From positions 4,092,001-4,156,000 of the forward strand of contig NZ_CP038498.1 of the NCBI RefSeq assembly GCF_012427845.1: a DNA stretch of 64,000 nt. The letters run 5' to 3'. The notes beneath the pieces were generated by a model. The model was not told the origin of the DNA. It saw nothing but the letters and a program-made list of their open reading frames with translations, and searched no databases. This document shows positions 20,592 through 32,205 of the stretch, piece by piece. Each line of letters starts with the position of its first letter. Position 1 is the stretch's first letter. The position numbers were made by a program, and so were the translations under genes. The DNA comes from Pectobacterium punjabense. Its GTDB lineage: Bacteria; Pseudomonadota; Gammaproteobacteria; Enterobacterales; Enterobacteriaceae.

Positions 20592-20712
20592 AAAAAGCGG
20601 TGAGTATTTTTTAAGATCGCTGCAATGACGTACAAAGATGGCGTACTGGATAGCACGCCATAAGCAGTCATCCCGCATTGGCAGATTACCCGCCGACACG
20701 AGACAACATTAA

Positions 20713-21717
20713 TTAGGCATCGGGGAACTCACGGATGAAACGTTCAACGTCATCAACCATGGATTCCGTTCCCACAAAGAACGGTGAGCGCTGATGTAAC
20801 TTCTCTGGCGTGATATCCAGAATACGGTTTTTACCATCGCTAGCCTTACCGCCCGCCTGTTCAGCCAGAAACGCCATCGGGTTGCATTCGTACAGCAAAC
20901 GCAGTTTGCCTTTCGGGTAGCTCGCCGTGCTTGGATACAGGTAAATTCCGCCTTTCAGCAGGTTACGATGGAAATCTGCGACCAGTGAGCCGATATAACG
21001 CGACGTATAAGGACGCTGTGTCTCTTCATCCTGCTCCTGACAGTATTTGATGTATTTCTTCACACCGACAGGAAACTTGATGTAGTTCCCTTCGTTGATG
21101 GAATACATATTCCCTTTTTCCGGGAAGCAAACTTTTTCATGCGAGAGACAGAATACGCCAAGCGACGGATCGTAGGTAAAAGCATGAACGCCATGGCCCG
21201 TGGTGTACACCAGCATGGTAGAAGAACCGTAAACGATATAGCCCGCAGCAACCTGCTGGCTACCCGGCTGCAAGAAGTCCGCTTCCGTGACGGAGGTTCC
21301 CAGCGGGGTAATACGGCGGTAAATAGAGAAAATCGTACCGACAGAGACGTTCACATCGATATTCGACGAGCCGTCCAGCGGGTCCATCAGAACAACATAC
21401 TTAGCGTTTTCCGCCTTATCGCCTTCAAAGATAACGATCTCGTCTTCTTCTTCAGAGGCAATACCTGCCACTTCACCACGCGCCTTTAATGCCGCTTTCA
21501 GTTTTTCATTGGCATACAGATCGAGCTTCATCTGCACTTCGCCCTGAACATTAGAAACGCCGCTGGCCCCCAGGATATCAACCAGACCTGCTTTATTGAT
21601 ATCACGGTGAATAATCTTGGCACCCAGTTTAATAGCAGACAGCAGCGCGGTAAGCTCACCTGTGGCGTGAGAGAAATCGTGCTGTTTTTCGACGATAAAT
21701 TCGCCTAACGTTTTCAT
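20713..21717 (-). CDS. fbp: Fructose-1,6-bisphosphatase, class I
   Basis: This 334-residue gluconeogenic enzyme hydrolyses fructose 1,6-bisphosphate. Metal-binding motifs are visible: SEEEDE around residue 90, and [14 protein letters not shown]. The C-terminal substrate site has [21 protein letters not shown]. The ATG at 21717 gives the conserved [12 protein letters not shown] start; an upstream in-frame ATG at 21795 would add 26 unrelated residues. Convergent with ruvX and divergent from mpl, as in E. coli. Confidence 0.96.
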   Translation of the reverse strand: MKTLGEFIVEKQHDFSHATGELTALLSAIKLGAKIIHRDINKAGLVDILGASGVSNVQGEVQMKLDLYANEKLKAALKARGEVAGIASEEEDEIVIFEGDKAENAKYVVLMDPLDGSSNIDVNVSVGTIFSIYRRITPLGTSVTEADFLQPGSQQVAAGYIVYGSSTMLVYTTGHGVHAFTYDPSLGVFCLSHEKVCFPEKGNMYSINEGNYIKFPVGVKKYIKYCQEQDEETQRPYTSRYIGSLVADFHRNLLKGGIYLYPSTASYPKGKLRLLYECNPMAFLAEQAGGKASDGKNRILDITPEKLHQRSPFFVGTESMVDDVERFIREFPDA

Positions 21718-21886
21718 AACACTATTCCAGAATCTACGGATGAAAAGCGGTTTCATTTCTGCACCGCCAACGTTTGCGCATGCAGTGTAGCCCAAAGAGA
21801 AAGTGAGTACCTAGTCAAATCCATTTCTTATGGCGGATTCATAGCGTTAGAATATGACGCAGACTCACTGCGAAGATGGAAAATGT

Positions 21887-23272
21887 ATGCGTATTCATAT
21901 TTTAGGTATCTGCGGCACCTTTATGGGTGGCCTTGCCCTACTCGCCCGCTCTTTGGGGCATGACGTCACGGGCTCAGATGCGAATGTTTATCCCCCCATG
22001 AGTACCTTACTGGAAGAGCAGGGAATCACACTGATTCAGGGATACGATCCGGCACAACTGACTCCCGCCCCCGACCTGGTCATCATCGGCAATGCCATGT
22101 CTCGCGGTAACCCGTGCGTCGAGGCCGTGCTAGAACAGGGGTTACCTTATGTTTCCGGTCCACAGTGGCTGCATGATTATGTGCTGCGCGATCGCTGGGT
22201 GATTGCCGTTGCGGGAACGCATGGTAAAACCACTACGGCGGGAATGGTCACCTGGATTCTGGAAGACTGTGGCTACCAACCTGGCTTTGTGATCGGTGGC
22301 GTTCCCGGCAACTTCACTGTTTCCGCACGGTTGGGTGACAGCCCGTTCATGGTGCTTGAAGCTGACGAATATGACTGCGCATTCTTCGACAAACGCTCCA
22401 AGTTCGTCCATTACTGCCCAAGAACGCTAGTGCTCAACAACCTTGAGTTCGATCACGCCGATATCTTTGACGATCTGAAAGCCATTCAGAAACAGTTCCA
22501 CCATCTTGTTCGTCTGGTGCCGGGCAGCGGGAAAATCATCTCTCCAACCAACGATCTTAACCTCAAACAGGTAATGGCAATGGGGTGCTGGAGTGAGCAG
22601 GAGTTGGTCGGCGAAGAAAGCGTTTGGCGCGCACAGAAAGTGGCTATTGATGCCAGCCAATATCAGGTTTACCTGAACAACGAACTTGTCGGCGAAGTTC
22701 ACTGGAAATTGGTGGGTGAACACAACATGCATAACGGGTTGATGGCCATCGCGGCTGCGCACCACGTTGGCGTCTTGCCCGCAGATGCCTGCCGCGCACT
22801 CGGTGGTTTTATCAACGCACGCCGTCGTCTTGAATTACGCGGCACGGAACATGGCGTCGCAGTGTATGACGATTTTGCACACCACCCTACTGCTATTCTG
22901 GCTACGCTGTCGGCATTACGCAGCAAGGTGGGCGGTACAGCCCGTATTTTGGCCGTACTGGAACCCCGTTCGAATACCATGAAATTGGGGATGTGCAAAA
23001 ACGAACTCGCCCCGTCATTAGCCCGCGCCGATGAAGTTTTCCTCTTCCAACCGACGCATATTCCGTGGCAGGTCGTAGAAGTCGCGGAAGCCTGCATACA
23101 GCCCGCACACTGGAGCGCGGATATTGATACGTTGGTAGAAAACATCGTCAAGACCGCACAGCCAGGCGATCACATTCTGGTCATGAGCAACGGCGGGTTC
23201 AGTAACATCCACAATAAACTACTGGATAGCCTGAAGAAGAAAGCGCAGAAGGCGGAAGACGCTCAGGAATAA
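21887..23272 (+). CDS. mpl: UDP-N-acetylmuramate:L-alanyl-gamma-D-glutamyl-meso-diaminopimelate ligase
   Basis: This 461-residue Mur-ligase family enzyme attaches recycled murein tripeptide to UDP-MurNAc. It has an N-terminal Rossmann-like fold (MRIHILGICGTFMGGLALLA) and the ATP-binding loop VAGTHGKTTTAGMV. The Mur-ligase signatures GEHNMHNGLMAIAAA and YDDFAHHPTAI follow. The ATG at 21887 aligns with E. coli Mpl (457 residues); an upstream in-frame start at 21854 adds 11 residues. It acts in the cytoplasm as part of peptidoglycan recycling. Confidence 0.96.
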   Translation: MRIHILGICGTFMGGLALLARSLGHDVTGSDANVYPPMSTLLEEQGITLIQGYDPAQLTPAPDLVIIGNAMSRGNPCVEAVLEQGLPYVSGPQWLHDYVLRDRWVIAVAGTHGKTTTAGMVTWILEDCGYQPGFVIGGVPGNFTVSARLGDSPFMVLEADEYDCAFFDKRSKFVHYCPRTLVLNNLEFDHADIFDDLKAIQKQFHHLVRLVPGSGKIISPTNDLNLKQVMAMGCWSEQELVGEESVWRAQKVAIDASQYQVYLNNELVGEVHWKLVGEHNMHNGLMAIAAAHHVGVLPADACRALGGFINARRRLELRGTEHGVAVYDDFAHHPTAILATLSALRSKVGGTARILAVLEPRSNTMKLGMCKNELAPSLARADEVFLFQPTHIPWQVVEVAEACIQPAHWSADIDTLVENIVKTAQPGDHILVMSNGGFSNIHNKLLDSLKKKAQKAEDAQE

Positions 23273-23324
23273 CGAGTCAGAAGCCGTCGTTATTCACACC
23301 GCGGCGGTTAAAACGATAGATAGC

Positions 23325-23351
23325 AAAAAGGACGGGAATCCCGTCCTTTTT
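23325..23351. terminator. Bidirectional terminator between mpl and purA
   Basis: GGACGGG (23330-23336) pairs with CCCGTCC (23340-23346), flanked by five A on one side and five T on the other. It can terminate both mpl (plus) and purA (minus). Confidence 0.92.
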
Positions 23352-23383
23352 CATAATTGCCTCACCCATTAAGCGTGGCGCAA

Positions 23384-24715
<1,332 letters not shown>

Positions 24716-24748
24716 CTACCATCTCATTTGGATGCTTTCAGTACTTTT

Positions 24749-24764
24749 AGCACACGATTGCGCA
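24749..24764 (-). promoter_or_regulatory. Possible PurR operator upstream of purA
   Basis: On the minus strand TGCGCAATCGTGTGCT resembles the PurR palindrome ACGCAAACGTTTGCGT, with the CGCAA-CG core kept and about three mismatches. It lies 67 nt upstream of the purA start. E. coli purA is PurR regulated, which makes the site plausible. Confidence 0.4.
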
Positions 24765-24781
24765 CATTTTTCCACTTAATT

Positions 24782-24982
24782 TTAGCCACCCATCCGGCTA
24801 CGCAACATGTAGTAGATCACGCACCCTGCGACGACTATTCCGCCGCCAAAACGGCGTAAAATATTATCCGGCAACTGTGCCATACCCAAAATCATCCGCC
24901 GCCAGAGGCGGGGAAACAGCAGCGGCCCCAGCCCTTCAAGTACCAAAACCAACCCAAGCGCCAGCCAAATCGTTGAATTCAT
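24782..24982 (-). CDS. yjeT: YjeT family small membrane protein (DUF2065)
   Basis: This 66-residue protein is close to E. coli YjeT (65 residues). It starts MNSTIWLALGLVLVLEGLG and has two hydrophobic segments (about 3-21 and 47-60) around the LPDNILRRFGGG loop, so it is probably an inner-membrane hairpin. Function is unknown. The ATG at 24982 was chosen over one nine codons upstream by similarity. It lies between hflC and purA, the same position as in E. coli. Confidence 0.88.
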   Translation of the reverse strand: MNSTIWLALGLVLVLEGLGPLLFPRLWRRMILGMAQLPDNILRRFGGGIVVAGCVIYYMLRSRMGG

Positions 24983-25052
24983 AACCACCTCTTTTCCCAC
25001 ACCAAGCACAAACGGGACTAAACCCTATCAATGATCTCTGCCAGAAAACGAC

Positions 25053-25082
25053 AAAAAAAAGCCCGGAGAATAACCCGGGCTT
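25053..25082 (-). terminator. Rho-independent terminator of the hfq-hflXKC operon
   Basis: AAGCCCGG (25059-25066) pairs with CCGGGCTT (25075-25082), and a run of T follows on the minus strand. It lies 24 nt after the hflC stop and separates the superoperon from yjeT and purA. Confidence 0.92.
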
Positions 25083-25106
25083 GATAACGACGTCAGTTAA
25101 TGGCGA

Positions 25107-26102
25107 TCAGCGGCGCGGTGCTATGCTGCTTTCCGGTGACTTCATGTAGCGGAAGAAGTCACTATCCGGGCTGAGAACCATCACGTCCTGATTATTACTA
25201 AAGCTACTTTCATACGCACGCAGACTACGAACGAAAGAGTAGAAGTCAGGATCTTCACTGAATGCATTCGCAAACAATTTCGCCGCTTCGGCATCCCCTT
25301 CACCACGGGTGATACGCCCTTGGCGTTCGGCTTCAGCCAGCGTACGGGTCACTTCATAGTCTGCCGTTGCTTTCAGCTTTTCAGCCTCTTCCTGACCTTG
25401 TGAACGGTGGCGACGCGCTACCGCTTCACGCTCTGCACGCATACGTTGATAAATGGCGTCAGACACTTCAGTTGGCAGGTTGATTTGCTTAATCCGCACA
25501 TCGATAACCTCAATACCCAGCGCAGCCATGCTGTTAGGGTTGATGTGAGGTTCGTTGCTTGTCGTCTCTTTCTCAACGCGCGCAGCAGCCGAAGCAATCG
25601 CATTATCGGCCTCGGTGGTTTCACCCGTACCGGTATTCAGCGCTTCACGCACGTCCGACATCAGTTGACCACGAGAGTCGGTAACAATGCCTTTTACATC
25701 CAGACGACCAATTTCAGAACGCAAACGGTCGCTGAATTTACGTTTCAGCAGTACTTCAGCCTGAGAGATGTCACCACCGCCCGTAGCCAGATAGTAGCGG
25801 CTGAAATCGCTGATACGCCATTTCAGATACGAATCGACAATCAGGTCTTTCTGCTCTTTAGTGATGAAGCGGTCAGCCTGATTTTCCATCGTCTGAATAC
25901 GCGCATCGAGCATTTTCACTGAGTCGATAAACGGAACCTTGAACTGCAATCCCGGTGCATAAATCAGCGGCTTGTTTTCGTCATCACGCAGTACTTTACC
26001 AAAACGCATTACAATGCCGCGCTGGCCTTCCTGCACCACAAACAGTGACGCATAGACCACCATCAGTACCAGGATCAGGATAAATAGTAAGGGCTTACGC
26101 AT
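25107..26102 (-). CDS. hflC: FtsH protease modulator HflC
   Basis: This 331-residue SPFH/prohibitin-domain protein forms a large periplasm-facing complex with HflK that surrounds and modulates the FtsH membrane protease. It has one N-terminal transmembrane segment (FILILVLMVVYASLFVV), then the SPFH domain, and a long charged coiled-coil region around ERQGRITRGEGDAEAAKLFA. It starts 3 nt after the hflK stop. Sequence is close to E. coli HflC (334 residues). Confidence 0.96.
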   Translation of the reverse strand: MRKPLLFILILVLMVVYASLFVVQEGQRGIVMRFGKVLRDDENKPLIYAPGLQFKVPFIDSVKMLDARIQTMENQADRFITKEQKDLIVDSYLKWRISDFSRYYLATGGGDISQAEVLLKRKFSDRLRSEIGRLDVKGIVTDSRGQLMSDVREALNTGTGETTEADNAIASAAARVEKETTSNEPHINPNSMAALGIEVIDVRIKQINLPTEVSDAIYQRMRAEREAVARRHRSQGQEEAEKLKATADYEVTRTLAEAERQGRITRGEGDAEAAKLFANAFSEDPDFYSFVRSLRAYESSFSNNQDVMVLSPDSDFFRYMKSPESSIAPRR

Positions 26103-26105
26103 CGA

Positions 26106-27359
26106 TTATTCTCTCCCTACTCGAGTGAAGTCATCACGCTGCGCATTTGCTTTGCGCTGATCCATGATATTTCCATTGTTACTGCTGCGCGTTGGGTTGC
26201 TATTCGCCGCACTGCTGCTGTTACTAGGCAAACGCAGTGGGTTAGCACCGCTGTTGCTTTGCGTATTTTCACTGCCTTGTCCACGCAACATCTGATCCAA
26301 CGGGAGCACCATCAGGTTACTTCCTTTGTCATTGACCAGAACTTTACGGGTATGGCTAAGTACGCGCTCCATCGTTTCAATATACAAACGCTCGCGGGTA
26401 ATTTCCGGTGCCGCTTTATATTCCGGTAATACTCGGGCAAAGCGGGCAACTTCACCTTGAGCTTCCAGAACGGTACGGGTTTTATAAGCGCGAGACTCTT
26501 CCAGAATACGCTGAGCCTGACCGTTGGCACGCGGTTGCACTTCATTCGCGTACGCTTCTGCTTCACGAATGTATTGCTGCTCGTTTTCACGCGCGGCAAT
26601 GGCATCATCAAACGCGGCCTTCACTTCTTCCGGTGGACGAGCGGTCTGGAAGTTGACGTCCAGCAGCGTGATCCCCATGTTGTACGGACGAACAGTTTCT
26701 TCCAGTACACGCTGGGTATCCGTACGCACAATGGTACGGCCTTCCGTCAAAATTTTATCCATCGTGTACTTACCAATAACGCCGCGCAGCGCGCTGTCAG
26801 TCGCCTGACGCAGACTGTCATCCGCATTGGTTACGCTGAACAGATATTGTTCAGGCTGTGTGACACGATACTGTACGTTCATTTCAACGCGCACCACGTT
26901 TTCATCCGATGTCAACATCACACCCGACGTCGCCAGTTCGCGTACCGACTCAACGTTCACCGCGCGAACAGAGTCGATAAAGGTTGGTTTCCAGTTAAGA
27001 CCCGGACCAACCAAATGGCTGAACTTACCAAAGCGCGTCACGACACCGCGTTCCGCTTCTTTAATGGTATAGAAGCCCGTAGCAGCCCAGATGACAACTG
27101 CGGCGACGGCAGCGATACCGACGATCCGGCCACCCAGTGCTGGGCCGCCAGAATTTCCGCTGTTGTTCGAGCCTGAACCTTTCCCGCCACCCAGATCGCT
27201 GAGTTTTTTACTCAACTTACGGAAGATGTCGTCCAGATCCGGAGGCCCCTGATCTCGGCCACCTTTATTATTATTTCCGCCAGAGTTGCCGCCATTATTG
27301 CTGCTGCTCCCCCACGGGTCGCGGTCTTGTCCGTTATTACCGGGCTGATTCCACGCCAT
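26106..27359 (-). CDS. hflK: FtsH protease modulator HflK
   Basis: This 417-residue partner of HflC has a Gly/Asn-rich cytoplasmic N-terminus (about residues 1-75). A single transmembrane segment follows (IVGIAAVAAVVIWAATGFYT, about 80-100), then the SPFH domain (VVTRFGKFSHLVGPGLNWK) and a coiled-coil region. The C-terminal tail is Ser/Asn-rich and low complexity. The Gly/Asn N-terminus is a usual HflK trait. HflK and HflC are co-translated. Confidence 0.96.
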   Translation of the reverse strand: MAWNQPGNNGQDRDPWGSSSNNGGNSGGNNNKGGRDQGPPDLDDIFRKLSKKLSDLGGGKGSGSNNSGNSGGPALGGRIVGIAAVAAVVIWAATGFYTIKEAERGVVTRFGKFSHLVGPGLNWKPTFIDSVRAVNVESVRELATSGVMLTSDENVVRVEMNVQYRVTQPEQYLFSVTNADDSLRQATDSALRGVIGKYTMDKILTEGRTIVRTDTQRVLEETVRPYNMGITLLDVNFQTARPPEEVKAAFDDAIAARENEQQYIREAEAYANEVQPRANGQAQRILEESRAYKTRTVLEAQGEVARFARVLPEYKAAPEITRERLYIETMERVLSHTRKVLVNDKGSNLMVLPLDQMLRGQGSENTQSNSGANPLRLPSNSSSAANSNPTRSSNNGNIMDQRKANAQRDDFTRVGRE

Positions 27360-27455
27360 GTTTTAGCTCCATTCTTTATGATAGGTGTTCTTCAGGTTCA
27401 ATATCCCAGAGTCCGTCAGACTATTTCGCTGTACAGACTGTATCTACCAGTCAAA

Positions 27456-28736
27456 TCAGACAATATAGTCCATCAGTTCCTGCTCTTTTTTGCAGAGGCG
27501 GTGCCAGTCGGCAATCGGCATACGAATAACCAAACCAATTTGCCCATCCTCTTCAATCCATTCTTTTTCTATTGCCTGAAGCTGGTAAAAACGACTACGC
27601 AAGCGTCCTGCCTGCGGGGGAAGATGCAACGTATGTTGCGCGATTTCCCCGGAAAGCCGCTCAGTCAATGCCTGAAATAACAACGGAATACCGTCGCCAG
27701 TCTGTGCTGAAAGCCAGACCCGTACCGGTAGATTCTCTTCGTTGCGATCGATACGCGGAACGAAATCATCCAGCATATCAATCTTGTTCATTACCAACAG
27801 CGCAGGTATTTCATCCGCCTCGATTTCCGCCAGTACGTCATGAACCGCCTCGATATTCTCGTCAAGACGAGGATCGGCGGCATCAACAACGTGCAACAGC
27901 AATGAGGCTTGACGTGTTTCCTGTAATGTAGCCTTAAACGCAGCCACCAAATCGTGGGGTAACTGCCGGATAAAACCTACGGTATCCGCCAGCACTGTAT
28001 CACCGACATCATCCACCTCAATGCGGCGTAATGTTGGGTCCAGTGTGGCAAATAACTGATCGGCAGCATAAACACCCGCCGATGTAATCTTGTTAAACAG
28101 CGTGGATTTACCGGCGTTGGTATAGCCCACCAGCGAAACAGTGGGAACATCGGCACGAACCCGCGACCGACGCCCTTGCTCACGCTGTTTTTCTACCCGT
28201 TCGAGACGCGACAGTATCTGAGAGATACGATTACGCAATAAACGGCGATCCGTTTCAAGCTGGGTTTCGCCTGGGCCACGTAAACCGATACCGCCTTTCT
28301 GGCGCTCAAGGTGCGTCCAACCGCGAACCAGTCGGGTCGCAAGGTGACGCAACTGTGCCAGTTCTACCTGTAATTTCCCCTCGTGAGTACGCGCACGCTG
28401 GGCAAAAATATCTAAAATCAGTCCGGTACGATCGATCACCCGGCACTCACACAAACGCTCCAGATTACGTTCCTGAGCAGGCGTTAGCGCGTGATCAAAC
28501 AGCACGACAAACGCGCCAGTTTCTTTCACTACTTGAGCAATTTCTTCGGCTTTGCCCTCCCCGACAAAATACTTGGGATGAGGTGCCTTACGACTACCAG
28601 TAACCACCTGCAACGATTCAATACCGGCAGAAGAAACCAGAGATTCAAACTCTAGCAGATCGTCCGTATCTCTATCTTGCGAGAAAAAAATATGAACTAA
28701 TATGGCCCGTTCACCTGATTCATAACGGTCAAACAA
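27456..28736 (-). CDS. hflX: Ribosome-dissociating GTPase HflX
   Basis: This 426-residue GTPase binds the 50S subunit and splits stalled ribosomes under stress. The N-terminal HflX domain has the GxGKxEE-like segment [13 protein letters not shown] and the glycine-rich [18 protein letters not shown] linker. The G domain follows with P-loop [12 protein letters not shown], the DTVGFI switch and the NKID specificity motif. It lies 94 nt downstream of hfq in the same operon and 96 nt upstream of hflK. Confidence 0.96.
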   Translation of the reverse strand: MFDRYESGERAILVHIFFSQDRDTDDLLEFESLVSSAGIESLQVVTGSRKAPHPKYFVGEGKAEEIAQVVKETGAFVVLFDHALTPAQERNLERLCECRVIDRTGLILDIFAQRARTHEGKLQVELAQLRHLATRLVRGWTHLERQKGGIGLRGPGETQLETDRRLLRNRISQILSRLERVEKQREQGRRSRVRADVPTVSLVGYTNAGKSTLFNKITSAGVYAADQLFATLDPTLRRIEVDDVGDTVLADTVGFIRQLPHDLVAAFKATLQETRQASLLLHVVDAADPRLDENIEAVHDVLAEIEADEIPALLVMNKIDMLDDFVPRIDRNEENLPVRVWLSAQTGDGIPLLFQALTERLSGEIAQHTLHLPPQAGRLRSRFYQLQAIEKEWIEEDGQIGLVIRMPIADWHRLCKKEQELMDYIV

Positions 28737-28830
28737 GCGAGTAACCTCTCAAACGAGCAAAAAACACCACAGCGAAGGAGCCGAGCGATGCGTCCAGCTC
28801 TCCTGCGCCGTGGTGAATTGACAATACGCC

Positions 28831-29130
28831 TTATTCAGCGTCATCAGCATCCTGCGACTGTTGCTGCGCAGTCGTGTTACTACCGTGATAGTTGCTACCG
28901 CCGCCTGGATTGTTGCTATGGTGAGACACTGGGCGAGAAGGAACAACTGTAGAGATGGCATGTTTATAAACCATCTGACTGACCGTGTTTTTCAACAAAA
29001 TCACGAACTGATCGAAAGATTCGATCTGACCTTGCAGCTTAATACCGTTCACCAAATAAATCGAAACCGGAACACGTTCACGACGCAAAGCGTTCAAGAA
29101 CGGATCTTGCAAAGATTGCCCCTTAGCCAT
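28831..29130 (-). CDS. hfq: RNA chaperone Hfq
   Basis: This 99-residue Sm-like hexamer pairs small RNAs with mRNAs. The Sm1 part [20 protein letters not shown] and the Sm2 motif YKHAIST are identical in pattern to E. coli. The C-terminal tail (about residues 70-99) is disordered, rich in Ser, Asn, Gln and Gly, and ends in acidic residues (DADDAE). That acidic tip is known in E. coli to regulate RNA binding. miaA lies 114 nt upstream. Confidence 0.98.
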   Translation of the reverse strand: MAKGQSLQDPFLNALRRERVPVSIYLVNGIKLQGQIESFDQFVILLKNTVSQMVYKHAISTVVPSRPVSHHSNNPGGGSNYHGSNTTAQQQSQDADDAE

Positions 29131-29243
29131 TCTATATTTTCCTTATTTGTATGTTGTTTGTAACAAAGAACCCTATGGCTCTAAAATAACGGTGTAAAAA
29201 AACTTGCACGCTGAGACTCATCGATTGTACACAATCACTCAAC

Positions 29244-30185
29244 CTATGCACTAACAACCTCTATTACCTTGTCCAGTGCTTCCGTCGGTTTTTCGCTGTC
29301 CAACCAGCAAACATCATCCCAACCGCGCAGCCAGGTCATTTGCCGTTTCGCTAACTGACGCGTCGCACAAACTCCCCGATAAACCATTTCATCGTAATCA
29401 ATTTCACCGGATAAATATGACCACATCTGGCGGTAGCCGACGCAACGAATAGAGGGCATATTCGTATGCAGGTCCTGCCGGGCAAACAATATCCGGGCTT
29501 CTTTCTCAAAACCCGCTGTCAACATCTGATGAAAACGCTGTTCAATCCGCTGATGCAACAATTCACGCGTCGCCGGGGCGATAGCAAACTGATGAACCTG
29601 ATAGGGCAGTGCATCGCCAGACGTTTTTGTCAGCTCAGTTAAAGTGTTACCTGAAACGAAAAAAACTTCCAGTGCTCGCGAGAGTCTCTGCGGATCATTT
29701 GGATGAATCCGAATTGCCGCTACCGGGTCGATCTCACTAAGCTGCCGATGCATCGCTTCCCAACCGATTTCTTTTGCCTGCTCTTCAATACGCTGGCGCA
29801 CGGCAGCATCGGCTGACGGTAGAGGAGAAAGCCCCTCCAGCAGCGTCTTGAAATACAGCATCGTCCCCCCGACCAGCAGAGGAATGCGCCCGGCGGCGGT
29901 AATCTCCGCCATCTCGCGTAGCGCATCGCGGCGAAAATCAGCCGCAGAATAGGATTCAGCCGGATCGAGAATATCAATTAACCGATGCGGTGCCTGCGCC
30001 AGTTCTTCCGCGCTTGGCTTCGCCGTCCCGATATCCATACCTTTATAGATGAGGGCGGAATCTACGCTAATCAACTCTACCGGCAAATATTCTCGTAACG
30101 CCATTGCCAATGCCGTTTTTCCTGACGCCGTCGGCCCCATAATAAAGATGGCAGGCGGCAACGACGTTTTTTCTACATCACTCAT
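29244..30185 (-). CDS. miaA: tRNA dimethylallyltransferase
   Basis: This 313-residue enzyme adds the isopentenyl group to A37 of tRNAs that read UNN codons. The P-loop [14 protein letters not shown] is at residues 17-30, followed by [20 protein letters not shown] and the tRNA-binding YRQMWSYL segment. The start overlaps the mutL stop by 8 nt. It belongs to the conserved amiB-mutL-miaA-hfq superoperon. Confidence 0.96.
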   Translation of the reverse strand: MSDVEKTSLPPAIFIMGPTASGKTALAMALREYLPVELISVDSALIYKGMDIGTAKPSAEELAQAPHRLIDILDPAESYSAADFRRDALREMAEITAAGRIPLLVGGTMLYFKTLLEGLSPLPSADAAVRQRIEEQAKEIGWEAMHRQLSEIDPVAAIRIHPNDPQRLSRALEVFFVSGNTLTELTKTSGDALPYQVHQFAIAPATRELLHQRIEQRFHQMLTAGFEKEARILFARQDLHTNMPSIRCVGYRQMWSYLSGEIDYDEMVYRGVCATRQLAKRQMTWLRGWDDVCWLDSEKPTEALDKVIEVVSA

Positions 30186-32154
30186 GCTTTAACGCCTTGA
30201 TGGCATCCTGGATGTCCATCATAAATAAAAGTTCAGACGGCGGCGCTTTCGCCAGTTGCGGACAAAGCCGTTCGACATCCGCCAGTAATTGTATAGCCTG
30301 AGAATGGCTCCAGTTATCCTGCTCGCTCTGCAATCGCGTTGCCATCCACGATGCTAACGCGCCTGATTCCACCTGCTGTGACTCAACCGTCTGATTGTCG
30401 GCCAGATAGCCTATCAGTTCAGAGATCAAGTTTTGTAAATTTTGTTGGCGCAATGGTAAAGGTACAGCGCGCAGCGTGGCACGCTGTGACTCAACCAATA
30501 CATCAATACCAAAATGCGTCAGCAAAGCATGATGGGTAGACAACACGTTCAGTTCGGATTTACTTAACGTCAGCCGCTGCGGAATCAGTAATGGCTGTGC
30601 CCGCAGCCCCTCTTCAGACGGCGTTAATTGCACGACTTTCAGATAGCGCTCAGCGACGGAAAGCGACAGCATCGCCAATCCTTTATGGTACTCCAACAGC
30701 GCATAGCACGGCGGATATACCGTCAGCACGCGGCCAAAACCGCTCGATTGGCTTTCCAGCGGGGGCTCAACTAGCGCACGTTGCCTATTATTGTTGGCGG
30801 TGGTGTCTGCTGCGGTTCGCGCCAATGGGGCATCATGCAATATCGCAGGGGGAGCTACGGTATTTTCCGACACGGCAATATTCGGCAACGCGTCAGACGA
30901 CGGTAGGCTGTCTGTCGGTTGCAGCAGCGCCTTATACAACTCGCCCTGCTTTTTCTGATACGGATTTTCCGGCTGATAGCCAGAATAGGCAGCTTCTCGT
31001 GCCTGGCCACTACGCGGCGTTTTCTCCCCCGCCGCTGGAGATTTTTCAGTACGCGACGGTTGGGCAAAGTGGTTTTCACCTGCGGCGGGACGGTTCTCTT
31101 GCTGCCACTGTACAGGCTTCCCGGTTTCCGGCTCTGCCATGCCAAGCCCCGGCGCGGATGCCTGCTGTAGAACGGACATCACGGCCTGATAGATAAAGTC
31201 ATGCACCAGACGTGCCTGATGGAACCGCACCTCATGCTTGGCAGGATGTACGTTGACATCAACCTGATGTGGGTCGATCTCCAGATACAGCACATAAGCG
31301 GGCTGCTGATCGTCGCTAATCTGGTCTTGATAAGCCTGTCGGATGGCGTGATTGATGAGTCGATCGCGCATCATGCGCTGGTTCACGTAGCAATACTGCA
31401 TGTCAGGCAGCTGTTTGGTCCCAACCGGATCGGCAACCCAGCCATGAATAGTGAGATCGCCATGCTGCCATGATACCGCCAACGCATGTTGCAGGAACGT
31501 CGCACCGCAGATGCTACCCAAACGGCGCTCATACTGGCTTTTATCCGGTGCAGCACGATACTGCCGCATCAGCTTACCGTTATGATGCAGCGTAATGGCG
31601 ACATCAAAACGCGCCAGTGCGATGCGGCGCACCACCTCATCAATATGGGTGAATTCGGTTTTCTCGGTGCGCATGAATTTACGGCGAGCGGGCGTGTTAT
31701 AAAACAGATCCAGCACTTCCAGCGTAGTGCCTACAGGATGGGCAGCAGGTTTAACCGTGACCGCCATATCGCGCCCTTCGGCATAGGCCTGCCAGGCCTC
31801 AGACTGTTCAGCGGTGCGTGATGTCAGGGTTAGACGAGAGACGGAGCTGATACTCGCCAGCGCTTCGCCGCGAAACCCCATGCTGACAATCGCTTCCAGA
31901 TCGTCGAGCGTCGCGATTTTACTGGTCGCGTGGCGCGCAAGCGCTAACGTTAACTCATCCTTTCCGATGCCTGAGCCATTGTCACGGATACGAATTAGCT
32001 TCGCACCGCCGCGTTCAATGTCGATATCAATCCGAGTCGCCCCTGCATCCAGACTGTTTTCCACCAGTTCCTTCACGACCGAGGCCGGACGTTCAACCAC
32101 TTCTCCGGCGGCAATCTGGTTAGCCAACTGCGGTGGCAACACCTGAATCGGCAT
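30178..32154 (-). CDS. mutL: DNA mismatch repair protein MutL
   Basis: This 658-residue matchmaker couples MutS to MutH and UvrD. The N-terminal GHKL ATPase domain has the conserved motifs [20 protein letters not shown] and [15 protein letters not shown] long Pro/Gln-rich linker (about residues 340-460) joins it to the C-terminal dimerisation domain. The linker and C-terminal part differ most from E. coli (615 residues), and the linker is longer here. No endonuclease motif is seen, as expected in a MutH-type enterobacterium. Confidence 0.96.
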   Translation of the reverse strand: MPIQVLPPQLANQIAAGEVVERPASVVKELVENSLDAGATRIDIDIERGGAKLIRIRDNGSGIGKDELTLALARHATSKIATLDDLEAIVSMGFRGEALASISSVSRLTLTSRTAEQSEAWQAYAEGRDMAVTVKPAAHPVGTTLEVLDLFYNTPARRKFMRTEKTEFTHIDEVVRRIALARFDVAITLHHNGKLMRQYRAAPDKSQYERRLGSICGATFLQHALAVSWQHGDLTIHGWVADPVGTKQLPDMQYCYVNQRMMRDRLINHAIRQAYQDQISDDQQPAYVLYLEIDPHQVDVNVHPAKHEVRFHQARLVHDFIYQAVMSVLQQASAPGLGMAEPETGKPVQWQQENRPAAGENHFAQPSRTEKSPAAGEKTPRSGQAREAAYSGYQPENPYQKKQGELYKALLQPTDSLPSSDALPNIAVSENTVAPPAILHDAPLARTAADTTANNNRQRALVEPPLESQSSGFGRVLTVYPPCYALLEYHKGLAMLSLSVAERYLKVVQLTPSEEGLRAQPLLIPQRLTLSKSELNVLSTHHALLTHFGIDVLVESQRATLRAVPLPLRQQNLQNLISELIGYLADNQTVESQQVESGALASWMATRLQSEQDNWSHSQAIQLLADVERLCPQLAKAPPSELLFMMDIQDAIKALKHE

Positions 32155-32205
32155 GGCGTATCCCTCTTACTATCCTCAATCTATCGACATCATCAGCATG
32201 AAGAA